Assembly (NCBI RefSeq): GCF_963678425.1
Contig: NZ_OY782855.1
Location: 372,001 to 436,000 of the forward strand
Direction: 5' to 3'
DNA length: 64,000 nt
From: an uncultured Bacteroides sp.
GTDB taxonomy: Bacteria; Bacteroidota; Bacteroidia; Bacteroidales; Bacteroidaceae
The position numbers and the translations under genes are program-made. Shown one piece after another: positions 54,830-64,000 of the stretch; the stretch's first letter is position 1; each line of letters opens with the position of its first letter. The notes below the pieces were generated by a model. It saw nothing but the letters and a program-made list of their open reading frames with translations. It was not told the origin of the DNA and did no database searches.

Positions 54830-55342
54830 ATGCAAATAACAGGAACCCATTTCAACTATTATCAGGTATGCAAACGAAAGCTTTGGCTGTTTGCAAGTGG
54901 AATAAATATGGAACATACCTCCGATCTTGTTTTTGAAGGTAAGCTTATCCATGAAGAATCTTATCCGCAACGTTCTTCCAAGTATGAAGAGGTGGAGATG
55001 GATGGGATAAAGGTTGACTTTTATGATCCTAAGAACAAGGTGATTCATGAGATAAAGAAATCGGATAAGGTGGATAGGGCACACGAGTGGCAGCTGAAAT
55101 ATTATCTGTATGTATTTGAACGAAATGGAATTGTTGGGGTAACCGGTGTCCTGGAATATCCGGTACTAAGGAAGACGGATACTGTTTTGCTAACCGATAT
55201 TGACAGGGAAACAATTCTTTCTATGGAGAAGGAGATAAAAGCGATTATTGACAGTGAGGAATGTCCCCCTTTGGAGAAAAAACGTATCTGTAAAAGTTGT
55301 AGTTATTATGATTTCTGTTACAGCAGGGAGGAAGAAGAATGA
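54830..55342 (+). CDS. cas4: Cas4 exonuclease
   Basis: The 170-residue RecB-type nuclease trims prespacers and selects for PAM. The Fe-S ligands are C14 (YQVCKRKLWLF), C154, C157 and C163 in RICKSCSYYDFC, all present. The nuclease core has DGIKVDFYD, EIKKSDKVD (the lysine of motif II) and WQLKYYLYVFE. It overlaps cas1 by 4 bp, so cas4, cas1 and cas2 are translationally coupled. It lies 20 bp after the terminator and no clear promoter of its own is visible. Confidence 0.95.
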   Translation: MQITGTHFNYYQVCKRKLWLFASGINMEHTSDLVFEGKLIHEESYPQRSSKYEEVEMDGIKVDFYDPKNKVIHEIKKSDKVDRAHEWQLKYYLYVFERNGIVGVTGVLEYPVLRKTDTVLLTDIDRETILSMEKEIKAIIDSEECPPLEKKRICKSCSYYDFCYSREEEE

Positions 55343-56355
55343 AAAAGACATATTATTTATTCAATCCGGGTTTACTAGAAAGACGAGACAATACTTTAAA
55401 GTTTACTCCTGTATCTGATTCGGAAGCGGATTCTCCTGTTCATGGAGGTCCACGTTATCTTCCGGTTGAGGATATTAATGAGTTTTACGCTTTTGGTTCG
55501 TTAACAGCCAACAGTGCTTTGTTCAACTTCCTTGGTCAGAAAGATATTGCGGTACATTTCTTTGATTATTATGAGAACTATACCGGCTCATTCATGCCTC
55601 GCGATTCTCTTTTGTCGGGAAGAATGCTGCTGGCTCAGACGTCTGCTTATCAGGATAAGAAGAGACGGCTTGTTATTGCTCAGAAATTTATTGAAGGAGC
55701 AGCCTTTAATATGCTGAAAAATCTTCAGTATTATAATAGGAGAGGCAAGGACATGGAAGATATCATGGATTTGATTAAAACCTATTCAGAGAAAATTACT
55801 CAATCGAATACAGTGGAGGAGCTGATGGGAATAGAAGGAATGATTCGTCAGACTTACTATGATGCATTCAACTTGATTCTGAACGATTTTGAGATGGGGA
55901 ATCGTACTAAACAACCTCCCCGCAATGAAGTAAATGCGCTGATCTCGTTTGGTAATATGATTTGCTATACGCTTTGTTTGCGTGCCATTCATCAAACGCA
56001 ACTGAACCCTACAATCAGTTACCTTCATACTCCGGGTGAAAGAAGATATTCGCTGGCTCTTGATGTAGCGGAAATATTTAAACCTATAATCGTTGACCGT
56101 GTTATATTTAAAGTGCTCAACAAAAAAGAGATACAGGAGAAGCATTTTGATAAGAAACTGAATAAATGTTTGCTGAACTCGTCAGGAAAAAAGATCTTTG
56201 TGAAAGCTCTGGAAGACAGACTTCAGGAAACCATTCAGCATCGCAGCTTGAAACGCAATGTCAGTTACCGGCATCTGATAAAACTTGAATGTTATAAGCT
56301 GACTAAACATTTGCTCAAGATAGAAGAGTACAAACCTTTTAAAATGTATTGGTAG
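55339..56355 (+). CDS. cas1: Cas1 integrase (type I-B-like)
   Basis: The 338-residue metal-dependent integrase inserts spacers at the leader end. The catalytic residues E166 (MGIEGM), H230 (YLHTPGERRYS) and D242 (ALDVAEIF) are all present. An N-terminal beta domain (about 1-90) precedes the helical catalytic part. Length and motif order fit the Cas1 of type I-B-like systems. It overlaps cas4 by 4 bp and is followed 2 bp later by cas2. Confidence 0.97.
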   Translation: MKKTYYLFNPGLLERRDNTLKFTPVSDSEADSPVHGGPRYLPVEDINEFYAFGSLTANSALFNFLGQKDIAVHFFDYYENYTGSFMPRDSLLSGRMLLAQTSAYQDKKRRLVIAQKFIEGAAFNMLKNLQYYNRRGKDMEDIMDLIKTYSEKITQSNTVEELMGIEGMIRQTYYDAFNLILNDFEMGNRTKQPPRNEVNALISFGNMICYTLCLRAIHQTQLNPTISYLHTPGERRYSLALDVAEIFKPIIVDRVIFKVLNKKEIQEKHFDKKLNKCLLNSSGKKIFVKALEDRLQETIQHRSLKRNVSYRHLIKLECYKLTKHLLKIEEYKPFKMYW

Positions 56356-56357
56356 TT

Positions 56358-56621
56358 ATGTATGTGATTCTTGTGTATGATTTTGGAGAGAAACGGGTGG
56401 CCAAGATGTTAAAGCTCTGTCGTAAATACCTTAACTGGATTCAGAATTCCGTTTTTGAGGGTGAGATCTCAGAAGTTAGACTTCATGAGTTATTAATCTT
56501 CGCCAAGAAGTTCATGAAAGAGGAAGATGACAGCATTATCATTTTCAAAGGAAGAGACATTACGTGGACGGAGAAGCAAATCGTTGGGAAAGAGCGTAGT
56601 AGCATAGATATTTTCTTATAG
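56358..56621 (+). CDS. cas2: Cas2
   Basis: The 87-residue ferredoxin-fold protein bridges two Cas1 dimers during spacer integration. The first strand reads MYVILVYDFGEKR with the conserved aspartate at D8. I start at ATG 56358, 2 bp after the cas1 stop; an in-frame TTG at 56349 would add three residues and overlap cas1. The array leader begins right after the stop. Confidence 0.95.
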   Translation: MYVILVYDFGEKRVAKMLKLCRKYLNWIQNSVFEGEISEVRLHELLIFAKKFMKEEDDSIIIFKGRDITWTEKQIVGKERSSIDIFL

Positions 56622-56833
56622 ATGGTTGTCAGTCTGTCTTTAAAAGACTCATTCAGCTCTCTGCAGAACATATATTCGTTCTTTGACTTGTTGAAAATCA
56701 ACCATTTATCATATATGTCGATCACCAGTGATTTTTATATTATTGGTGATCGACACATTTTCGAAAGAAAATTACTATTTTTGCAATAGCTATTCGATTG
56801 ATATACAACACTAAGTTTTGTGTCGATCGAAGG
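56622..56833 (+). promoter_or_regulatory. CRISPR leader with TGTCGATC palindrome
   Basis: The 212 bp between cas2 and the first repeat contain a perfect 12-bp inverted repeat TGTCGATCACCA / TGGTGATCGACA (56716-56727 and 56744-56755). A third TGTCGATC lies at 56821-56828, 5 bp before the first repeat. The right half is AT-rich and may carry the array promoter. The position of the leader and the sequence decay at the other end fix the array direction as left to right. Confidence 0.75.
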
Positions 56834-59800
56834 GCTTTAATCGTACCTTATGGAATTGAAATAATATAATGCTTTTATTTTAAATAGCAAAATAATTTGC
56901 TTTAATCGTACCTTATGGAATTGAAATACTGTGCGGCCTGTGTAGCTGCATTATTCGGCTCTTGCTTTAATCGTACCTTATGGAATTGAAATGATCCAGA
57001 AGTGTATACTGGTCGAATTAAGTTATTGCTTTAATCGTACCTTATGGAATTGAAATTTGGTTAAGCCACAGGCTTCAAGGGCGTCTATTCTTTGCTTTAA
57101 TCGTACCTTATGGAATTGAAATAAGTCGTCTCTAACGCGTCCAGTTATGTATCGAAGCTTTAATCGTACCTTATGGAATTGAAATATATTTAATGACAGT
57201 TCATTTGAAAGCAAACAAAAGCTTTAATCGTACCTTATGGAATTGAAATAATTAATAGGATGTTACCATTGCAAGAAAAGAAAGGCTTTAATCGTACCTT
57301 ATGGAATTGAAATTGTGTGAATCAGATTCTAATTTATCGGCATGCCAACGCTTTAATCGTACCTTATGGAATTGAAATATGATTAACATCAATAAAAACA
57401 TGGAAATATGCATTGCTTTAATCGTACCTTATGGAATTGAAATAGGAAGTTAATCCTGATAATGAAAACTTTTAAAAGCTTTAATCGTACCTTATGGAAT
57501 TGAAATAAATATCCGCATTGGCTTTCTAATAGTTCAATGCAGCTTTAATCGTACCTTATGGAATTGAAATCACTATCACGGGCTCTTGTTTCTCAAATCA
57601 GAGCGCCGCTTTAATCGTACCTTATGGAATTGAAATAAGTAAAAATGCTTTGGCTGCTTGGTGCACTCCTCGGCTTTAATCGTACCTTATGGAATTGAAA
57701 TTTGATGCTAATAGTACTGTGCCTCCTTCTGTTCCTTATTGCTTTAATCGTACCTTATGGAATTGAAATTGTAGCAATCTTGATCTTTTTTAACATTACA
57801 CATGGCTTTAATCGTACCTTATGGAATTGAAATACTGAAATAGAATTTTTATATACGGTACCATCTAGCTTTAATCGTACCTTATGGAATTGAAATAATT
57901 TTGCTGGTGAAGTATTGAGATTGAAAGGAATTGCTTTAATCGTACCTTATGGAATTGAAATATCGACACATGCCAGTACTTCAGTTTCGCTCACTTGTGC
58001 TTTAATCGTACCTTATGGAATTGAAATACTGAAATAGAATTTTTATATACGGTACCATCTAAGGCTTTAATCGTACCTTATGGAATTGAAATATCAATGC
58101 TCCTGTTATGGTATATAATTCTACTAAAGAATGCTTTAATCGTACCTTATGGAATTGAAATTTTGTTGAAAATAAATTAACTGATGATGAATTGATGCTT
58201 TAATCGTACCTTATGGAATTGAAATCACTATCACGGGCTCCTGTTTCTCAAATCAGAGCGGCTTTAATCGTACCTTATGGAATTGAAATATTCTTTTTTC
58301 TTTGATTCACATTCTTCGACTGTCCGCTTTAATCGTACCTTATGGAATTGAAATATCGATGCTCCTGTTATGGTATATAATTCTACTAAGCTTTAATCGT
58401 ACCTTATGGAATTGAAATAGCATCTTGCATAGCCTGTCAATAGTCACTAGCTTTGCTTTAATCGTACCTTATGGAATTGAAATAGCTTATAGCCTTTTAG
58501 AAAGCCATCATGCTTGTCTGCTTTAATCGTACCTTATGGAATTGAAATATTGATACTCCTGTTATGGTATATAATTCTACTAAGCTTTAATCGTACCTTA
58601 TGGAATTGAAATGAAGGATGCACGATTAAGCTTGATTACTCACATATGCTTTAATCGTACCTTATGGAATTGAAATGGAGTATCAAATGTTTTAGTATAT
58701 TTTTCAAATATAAGCTTTAATCGTACCTTATGGAATTGAAATAAATAAGAAGCGTTTCTTAATAGGCATTGTCTAGGGCTTTAATCGTACCTTATGGAAT
58801 TGAAATGCTGATATTGTAACTTCTCTTACCTTAGCCGTCATTGCTTTAATCGTACCTTATGGAATTGAAATTATAGGATAACTATATCATCATACCCTAA
58901 ATCATTTAAGGCTTTAATCGTACCTTATGGAATTGAAATGTAGGAGATCAAGTACAAAACATCTCAACTGGAGTATTGCTTTAATCGTACCTTATGGAAT
59001 TGAAATATCAATCTCAGATGTTAATTCATTGCCTTCTTCTTGCTTTAATCGTACCTTATGGAATTGAAATTCACCCTAGTCCTGAACTGGACGGTAAGGA
59101 TATTATTGCTTTAATCGTACCTTATGGAATTGAAATAATGGAGGTAAAAGAAGCGTAATAACTGCAAGTATGCTTTAATCGTACCTTATGGAATTGAAAT
59201 ATGGTACTATCGTAAATGGATGGTTGGCTTCTCAGCTTTAATCGTACCTTATGGAATTGAAATAACGATAGGCTCATTGATATGTATTCTTCTTTTTTCA
59301 GCTTTAATCGTACCTTATGGAATTGAAATGATTATTTAGCTTACAAATTAAAACGAGAAAAAAGAGCTTTAATCGTACCTTATGGAATTGAAATCAGTTC
59401 CCATCATTCACATGGCAGGAAATTTATGAAGCTTTAATCGTACCTTATGGAATTGAAATTCATCTTATTAGCAGGTTTGTAGTCGATTCGAAGAAGCTTT
59501 AATCGTACCTTATGGAATTGAAATTAGAAGACGATAAGGAACAAAATAGAAGTCAGTAAGCTTTAATCGTACCTTATGGAATTGAAATTGAAACCATCTG
59601 AGCAACAGACTTTGCACCTATTTTGCTTTAATCGTACCTTATGGAATTGAAATTACCTTCAAGCTGATTCATCTGAACTGCCATACTAGCTTTAATCGTA
59701 CCTTATGGAATTGAAATATTGTCATTCCTCTGTCATCTCCTGCTAAAGCTATAGCTTTAATCGTACCTTATGGAATTGAAATATACTAACTTTCGCAATA

Positions 59801-62706
59801 TTAAATATCCTACTAATAGCTTTAATCGTACCTTATGGAATTGAAATTATAGGGTCAAGAAGAGAAGAATCCCTTACGGGATGCTTTAATCGTACCTTAT
59901 GGAATTGAAATTACTGTTAAATGCATACGGTAAAGTAGCAAAGAACGGCTTTAATCGTACCTTATGGAATTGAAATATGGAACATACGGAAACTATGACA
60001 GACAAACAATAGCTTTAATCGTACCTTATGGAATTGAAATAACTATGAATGCGGGATGAAGGGGTAGCGCATGGCGCTTTAATCGTACCTTATGGAATTG
60101 AAATATCTGTATATAATATGAATAGTATGTAAAATAACTGCTTTAATCGTACCTTATGGAATTGAAATGGCTGAACATCCTGAACAAATGTAGGGAGTAG
60201 CATACGCTTTAATCGTACCTTATGGAATTGAAATGAATATGAACACAAAGTACATACATTGTTAACCAGTGCTTTAATCGTACCTTATGGAATTGAAATC
60301 AAAAACAGACCTTTCCGATTTACAGGACATCATCATAGCTTTAATCGTACCTTATGGAATTGAAATTCTGATTATATTGATATAGAATCATTTGGTAGAG
60401 GAGCTTTAATCGTACCTTATGGAATTGAAATCGTAAAGATCAGAGCACATTTAGCAACCAAGACAGGCTTTAATCGTACCTTATGGAATTGAAATGATTT
60501 TATTAAAGTTGCAAACGAATTAAGTATATTAAGCTTTAATCGTACCTTATGGAATTGAAATCAGATTGATAGAAACTGGGCCCTTCTAAGATGTGGCTTT
60601 AATCGTACCTTATGGAATTGAAATGTCCATAATCGGAGCGAACGGAATAGTATTAGCTACGCTTTAATCGTACCTTATGGAATTGAAATAATGATAACAG
60701 CCTTTCAGAGGTACAGCTTTATTTCGCTTTAATCGTACCTTATGGAATTGAAATAATCAAGCCCGCATATGTTATAAGCTTTAAAGGTGCTTTAATCGTA
60801 CCTTATGGAATTGAAATACATCTGGTTCTTATACTGCAACAATGGACGTTTACGCTTTAATCGTACCTTATGGAATTGAAATGGTATGACTCGTTGGAAT
60901 GTACTTTGCGAAAACATGGCTTTAATCGTACCTTATGGAATTGAAATATCATTATTCTTGATGAAGCAGGAGATATGAACTATGCTTTAATCGTACCTTA
61001 TGGAATTGAAATTAGTGCCTTTCATACCTTCATCCAGATTTTTTTTAGCAGGCTTTAATCGTACCTTATGGAATTGAAATGAACCTGGTAACTATTTTAC
61101 CATCTGGTCTGAAGGAGCTTTAATCGTACCTTATGGAATTGAAATAAGGCTTCAAGGGCGTCTACTTTTTATTTATTAACGCTTTAATCGTACCTTATGG
61201 AATTGAAATGCGGCTTAACTACTCCATCCAACGCAGCATGTTCCGGCTTTAATCGTACCTTATGGAATTGAAATGCGGTATCAAATACAAATACTTTCAA
61301 TATACCTGTACCGGCTTTAATCGTACCTTATGGAATTGAAATGAACAACTGTTTGTACGGCAGCAAAAAAAATACAAGGCTTTAATCGTACCTTATGGAA
61401 TTGAAATTTAAAGTAGTGTCTTGCTCTCTTACATTGTACCCCATAGCTTTAATCGTACCTTATGGAATTGAAATTAATCATAACTACGAGCGCTATAGTT
61501 TTTTGGGAAGAGCTTTAATCGTACCTTATGGAATTGAAATTGTAACGGGTCTGATAACCAAGCACAGAATTAAGCTGGCTTTAATCGTACCTTATGGAAT
61601 TGAAATCTGCTATGGCTAGAGGAATGTTTGGAGGCCACATAGCTTTAATCGTACCTTATGGAATTGAAATAGTGCTTCGGGTAACATAGATACATCTACC
61701 ATTTTGCTTTAATCGTACCTTATGGAATTGAAATAACCGATTGTTTTCTTATCCATACTTTTCTTTTTAGCTTTAATCGTACCTTATGGAATTGAAATAT
61801 ATGAATACAGCGTTAAGTTTTATGGTGCAGAATGCTTTAATCGTACCTTATGGAATTGAAATGTAGCAGGTGGAATTAAACAGGTTGCTGTGTCTGCTGC
61901 TTTAATCGTACCTTATGGAATTGAAATTACCTATTCACGTATTTATAATCCTTTGTTGTTGAAGCTTTAATCGTACCTTATGGAATTGAAATTCAGGTGT
62001 TTATTAAGTTTGGAAAAGACGGATTAGCTTTAATCGTACCTTATGGAATTGAAATTTATCAGAGCACATTACTTTTGTGCCTTCCGGTAAATGCTTTAAT
62101 CGTACCTTATGGAATTGAAATAAGGTAATAATAATAAACAGATAACTAACTTTTTCAGCTTTAATCGTACCTTATGGAATTGAAATAAAGGAAGCATTAG
62201 TAATAGTATGATCATTAGTTACGCTTTAATCGTACCTTATGGAATTGAAATTATAACGAGTTTGATAACCAAGCACAGAATTAAGCGCTTTAATCGTACC
62301 TTATGGAATTGAAATGAAGGCTGTGACTACACTTATAAATGCATTGAATGAGCTTTAATCGTACCTTATGGAATTGAAATCCAAAATAGACACCCTATCG
62401 TGAGCCACCTTTTTTCAGCTTTAATCGTACCTTATGGAATTGAAATAACTTTGCTATATTCCCGGTTCTTATTGATGGAAATGCTTTAATCGTACCTCAT
62501 GGAATTGAAATCAAGCATATGGAGGTTCAGAGTCTACCTATTATAATGCTTTAATCGTACCTCATGGAATTGAAATTTAAATCCACCTACGAAGATGTAA
62601 CCTTTGTCAGTAACCTTTAATCGTACCTCATGGAATTGAAATTTTTGACTTGTTACCTCAATGCGTGTGCCTGCAAAGCTTTAATCGTACCTTATGGAAT
62701 TGTGAT
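56834..62706 (+). CRISPR. CRISPR array, 91 repeats and 90 spacers (counted by eye)
   Basis: The 29-bp repeat begins GCTTTAATCGTACC and ends GAATTGAAAT; spacers are about 33-40 bp, and the mean period is 64.9 bp. Repeats are almost invariant. Three near the far end (62483, 62548, 62614) have T to C at position 16, the one at 62614 also has its first G replaced by C, and the last (62678-62706) ends TGTGAT instead of TGAAAT; so 62706 is the old end. The ATTGAAA ending is typical of type I-B-like repeats. Several spacers are near copies of each other; see the findings. Small open frames inside the array, for example 61395-61619, are repeat read-through and not genes. Confidence 0.98.
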
Positions 62707-63082
62707 TATGAAAAAGCAATAAATCAAATGTGGAAAAACTTTAAGGAGATGTTTATAAATTCTCTATGACCGCAAATGGTTAACAAGAAGGCGTTTAGAA
62801 ATCTTTATACTCTCTTAATAACAAAGGTAACAATACCCCAAATTAGGAAATCGTTATCTTTTGTTGCTTCCAGTACAGGATAATCGGCATTGGAGGGTAT
62901 GAGCAGGCATCTGTCTTTCTCGATCATTGTTGATGCTGCAAAGTCTACAGAATAATTAGTAATTCAAAACGGGATATTCCAAAAGTTCGTGAAAATGAAA
63001 AATAACATTAGAGAAAAACAAATTAGTACAGACTTTTGTTTTAACGACATATTACGAGTTAAATAAATTTATAATAGGCCAA
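62707..63082. other. 376-bp region after the array
   Basis: This stretch holds the umuD fragment at 62805-62963 and otherwise about 120 bp leading up to the DUF1003 gene. No promoter is certain. It shows no repeat-like sequence beyond the degenerate last repeat. Confidence 0.5.
62805..62963 (-). pseudogene. umuD fragment (C-terminal end only)
   Basis: On the minus strand an open frame without a start reads NYSVDFAASTMIEKDRC, then LLIPSNADYPVLEATKDNDF and LIWGIVTFVIKRV before TAA. This is the last 50 or so residues of UmuD/S24 peptidases (SNADYP and DNDFxIWGxVT are characteristic). Upstream in frame a TGA blocks it, and the catalytic serine/lysine part is missing. No umuC follows. It is a remnant just outside the old end of the CRISPR array. 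Confidence 0.75.
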
Positions 63083-63784
63083 ATGGAAACATTTCACAGC
63101 GACTTATCCAACAAAGAATTTCCGGTTTCTGAAAGAATTTCCGGTAAATTTGTAAGAAAGGCTATCTTAGATCTTATTCAAAAGGACTACCCACAATTTA
63201 CACCCGATAAATTTTTATCTCTTAGTGAGCTAAATATTTATAGAGAAAAACACATAGAGGGTTCCTTGGCTAAGCAAGTTGGCAAGCTAACAGAGCTGGA
63301 TAAGACTGTGATAGAATCTTTGAAAGACAGAACTACCTTGACAGACAAATTAAAAGTAGAAGAGAAGCAAAGGCTAACCTTTGGGCAACGGGTAGCTGAT
63401 CATGTAGCTTCATTCGGAGGTAGCTGGACATTCATTATTTCGTTTGGAGTATTTCTCTTTCTTTGGATCTCTTTAAATGTTTTTTGGCTTGTAAACAAAG
63501 GCTTTGATCCATATCCATTTATACTTCTGAACTTAATATTGTCAACTATTGCAGCCTTACAAGCACCTGTTATAATGATGAGCCAAAACAGGCAAGAAGA
63601 GAAAGACAGGGAAAGATCCAAAAAGGACTATATGGTAAACCTTAAATCGGAACTTGAAATTAGAATGCTGCACGAGAAAATTGATCATCTCATCATTAAT
63701 GAGCAACAGGAAGTCCTGGAGATTCATAAAGTGCAGATAGAGATGTTGAATGACATACTTAAACGGATTGAAAAAGTGCAATAA
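63083..63784 (+). CDS. DUF1003 membrane protein
   Basis: The 233-residue protein has the DUF1003 core: FGQRVADHVASFGGSW at about residues 100-115, followed by two membrane helices (about 116-135 and 145-172) with PYPFILLNLILST and QAPVIMMSQNRQ. The C-terminus is a coiled coil (about 176-233). The N-terminal 95 residues are soluble and contain an RKAILDLIQKDYP helix. The function of the family is unknown. It lies after the CRISPR array with no obvious link to it. Confidence 0.9.
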   Translation: METFHSDLSNKEFPVSERISGKFVRKAILDLIQKDYPQFTPDKFLSLSELNIYREKHIEGSLAKQVGKLTELDKTVIESLKDRTTLTDKLKVEEKQRLTFGQRVADHVASFGGSWTFIISFGVFLFLWISLNVFWLVNKGFDPYPFILLNLILSTIAALQAPVIMMSQNRQEEKDRERSKKDYMVNLKSELEIRMLHEKIDHLIINEQQEVLEIHKVQIEMLNDILKRIEKVQ

Positions 63785-64000
63785 CAGATCTCGTGCATGA
63801 TATTACTAATTTTGCCGGATTAACATTAGTATAAGGTAAATAAATAACCGTTTTAAATGCTTGATAAATAGTTTAAAGGCGTATATTTATTACATGAATA
63901 ATCTCTTGATAGTATCCAGAACTTTGTTTAAATGAAAAATAGCAGAACCGAATTCTGCTATTTCCCATTTAAACAATAATATGAACTATCTCTTTAACGA
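63785..64000. other. Window end: long hairpin and a possible next gene
   Basis: A hairpin at 63926-63974 (inner stem AAATAGCAGAA / TTCTGCTATTT, outer GTTTAAATG / CATTTAAAC) probably terminates the DUF1003 transcript. An ATG at 63981 (MNYLFN...) may begin the next gene but only 20 bases are visible. Confidence 0.55.

Noticed and set aside
61395..61619. Open reading frame inside the CRISPR array (also 57023-57214)
   Set aside because: It reads through repeats and spacers; the repeated GIEI-like or FHKVRLKQ blocks are translations of the CRISPR repeat, not a protein.
1..64000. tRNA, rRNA, insertion sequences
   Set aside because: I looked for them by eye and saw none; a covariance-model scan could still find a tRNA that I missed.

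Overview
The window is AT-rich bacterial DNA from the Bacteroidales, most likely a Bacteroides. The gene families point there: an ECF sigma/FecR pair with an STN-domain partner, BspA-like leucine-rich-repeat surface proteins, DUF4248, a Bacteroides-type thiamine operon and type I-PGING Cas proteins. Several upstream regions carry the Bacteroides -7 motif TAnnTTTG, mostly as TATCTTTG or TACCTTTG, and classical Shine-Dalgarno sites are scarce. The species cannot be fixed from sequence alone. I saw no rRNA, tRNA, transposase or integrase.

Layout. 1-4261: an ECF sigma/anti-sigma pair between two related exported CarboxypepD_reg-like proteins, one with an STN signalling domain but no TonB receptor. 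4268-10166: core genes ispE, dnaB, pheT and a yebC-family gene. 10141-13508: a BspA-like gene that appears inserted between yebC and a TSCPD gene, flanked by a 25-bp direct duplication. 13509-29392: mostly housekeeping genes (NRAMP transporter, lepA, rmuC, a GT14 glycosyltransferase, HAD phosphatase, RluA, rlmD, ppdK) with small exported proteins. 29486-37746: thiamine synthesis, namely TPP riboswitch-thiS-thiE-thiG-thiC-thiH-thiF-TenI-like on the minus strand and GNAT-thiD on the plus strand. Decayed tandem repeats fill the thiH-thiF gap, and one of two 72-bp TGTACA palindromes lies between thiC and thiH. 37869-42621: exported proteins, including two more BspA-like proteins. 43021-47513: a phage-like cassette (amidase, small protein, HU-like protein, two DUF4248 proteins, second DnaB-type helicase, putative replication protein).

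48025-62706 is a complete type I CRISPR-Cas locus of the PGING kind: cas6, a truncated HTH regulator, a second cas6, cas5p, cas3, cas8c/csp2, cas7/csp1, an intrinsic terminator, cas4, cas1, cas2, a leader with a 12-bp palindrome, and an array that I count by eye as 91 repeats and 90 spacers. Cas6 would cut the array transcript; Cas5/Cas7/Cas8 would form the surveillance complex that recruits Cas3; Cas4/Cas1/Cas2 would add spacers at the leader. The array holds families of near-identical spacers that begin at the same base and differ by a few substitutions, in one family only within the first seven positions. This looks like repeated acquisition from the same protospacers of an evolving target. 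Past the array lie a umuD fragment and a DUF1003 membrane protein.
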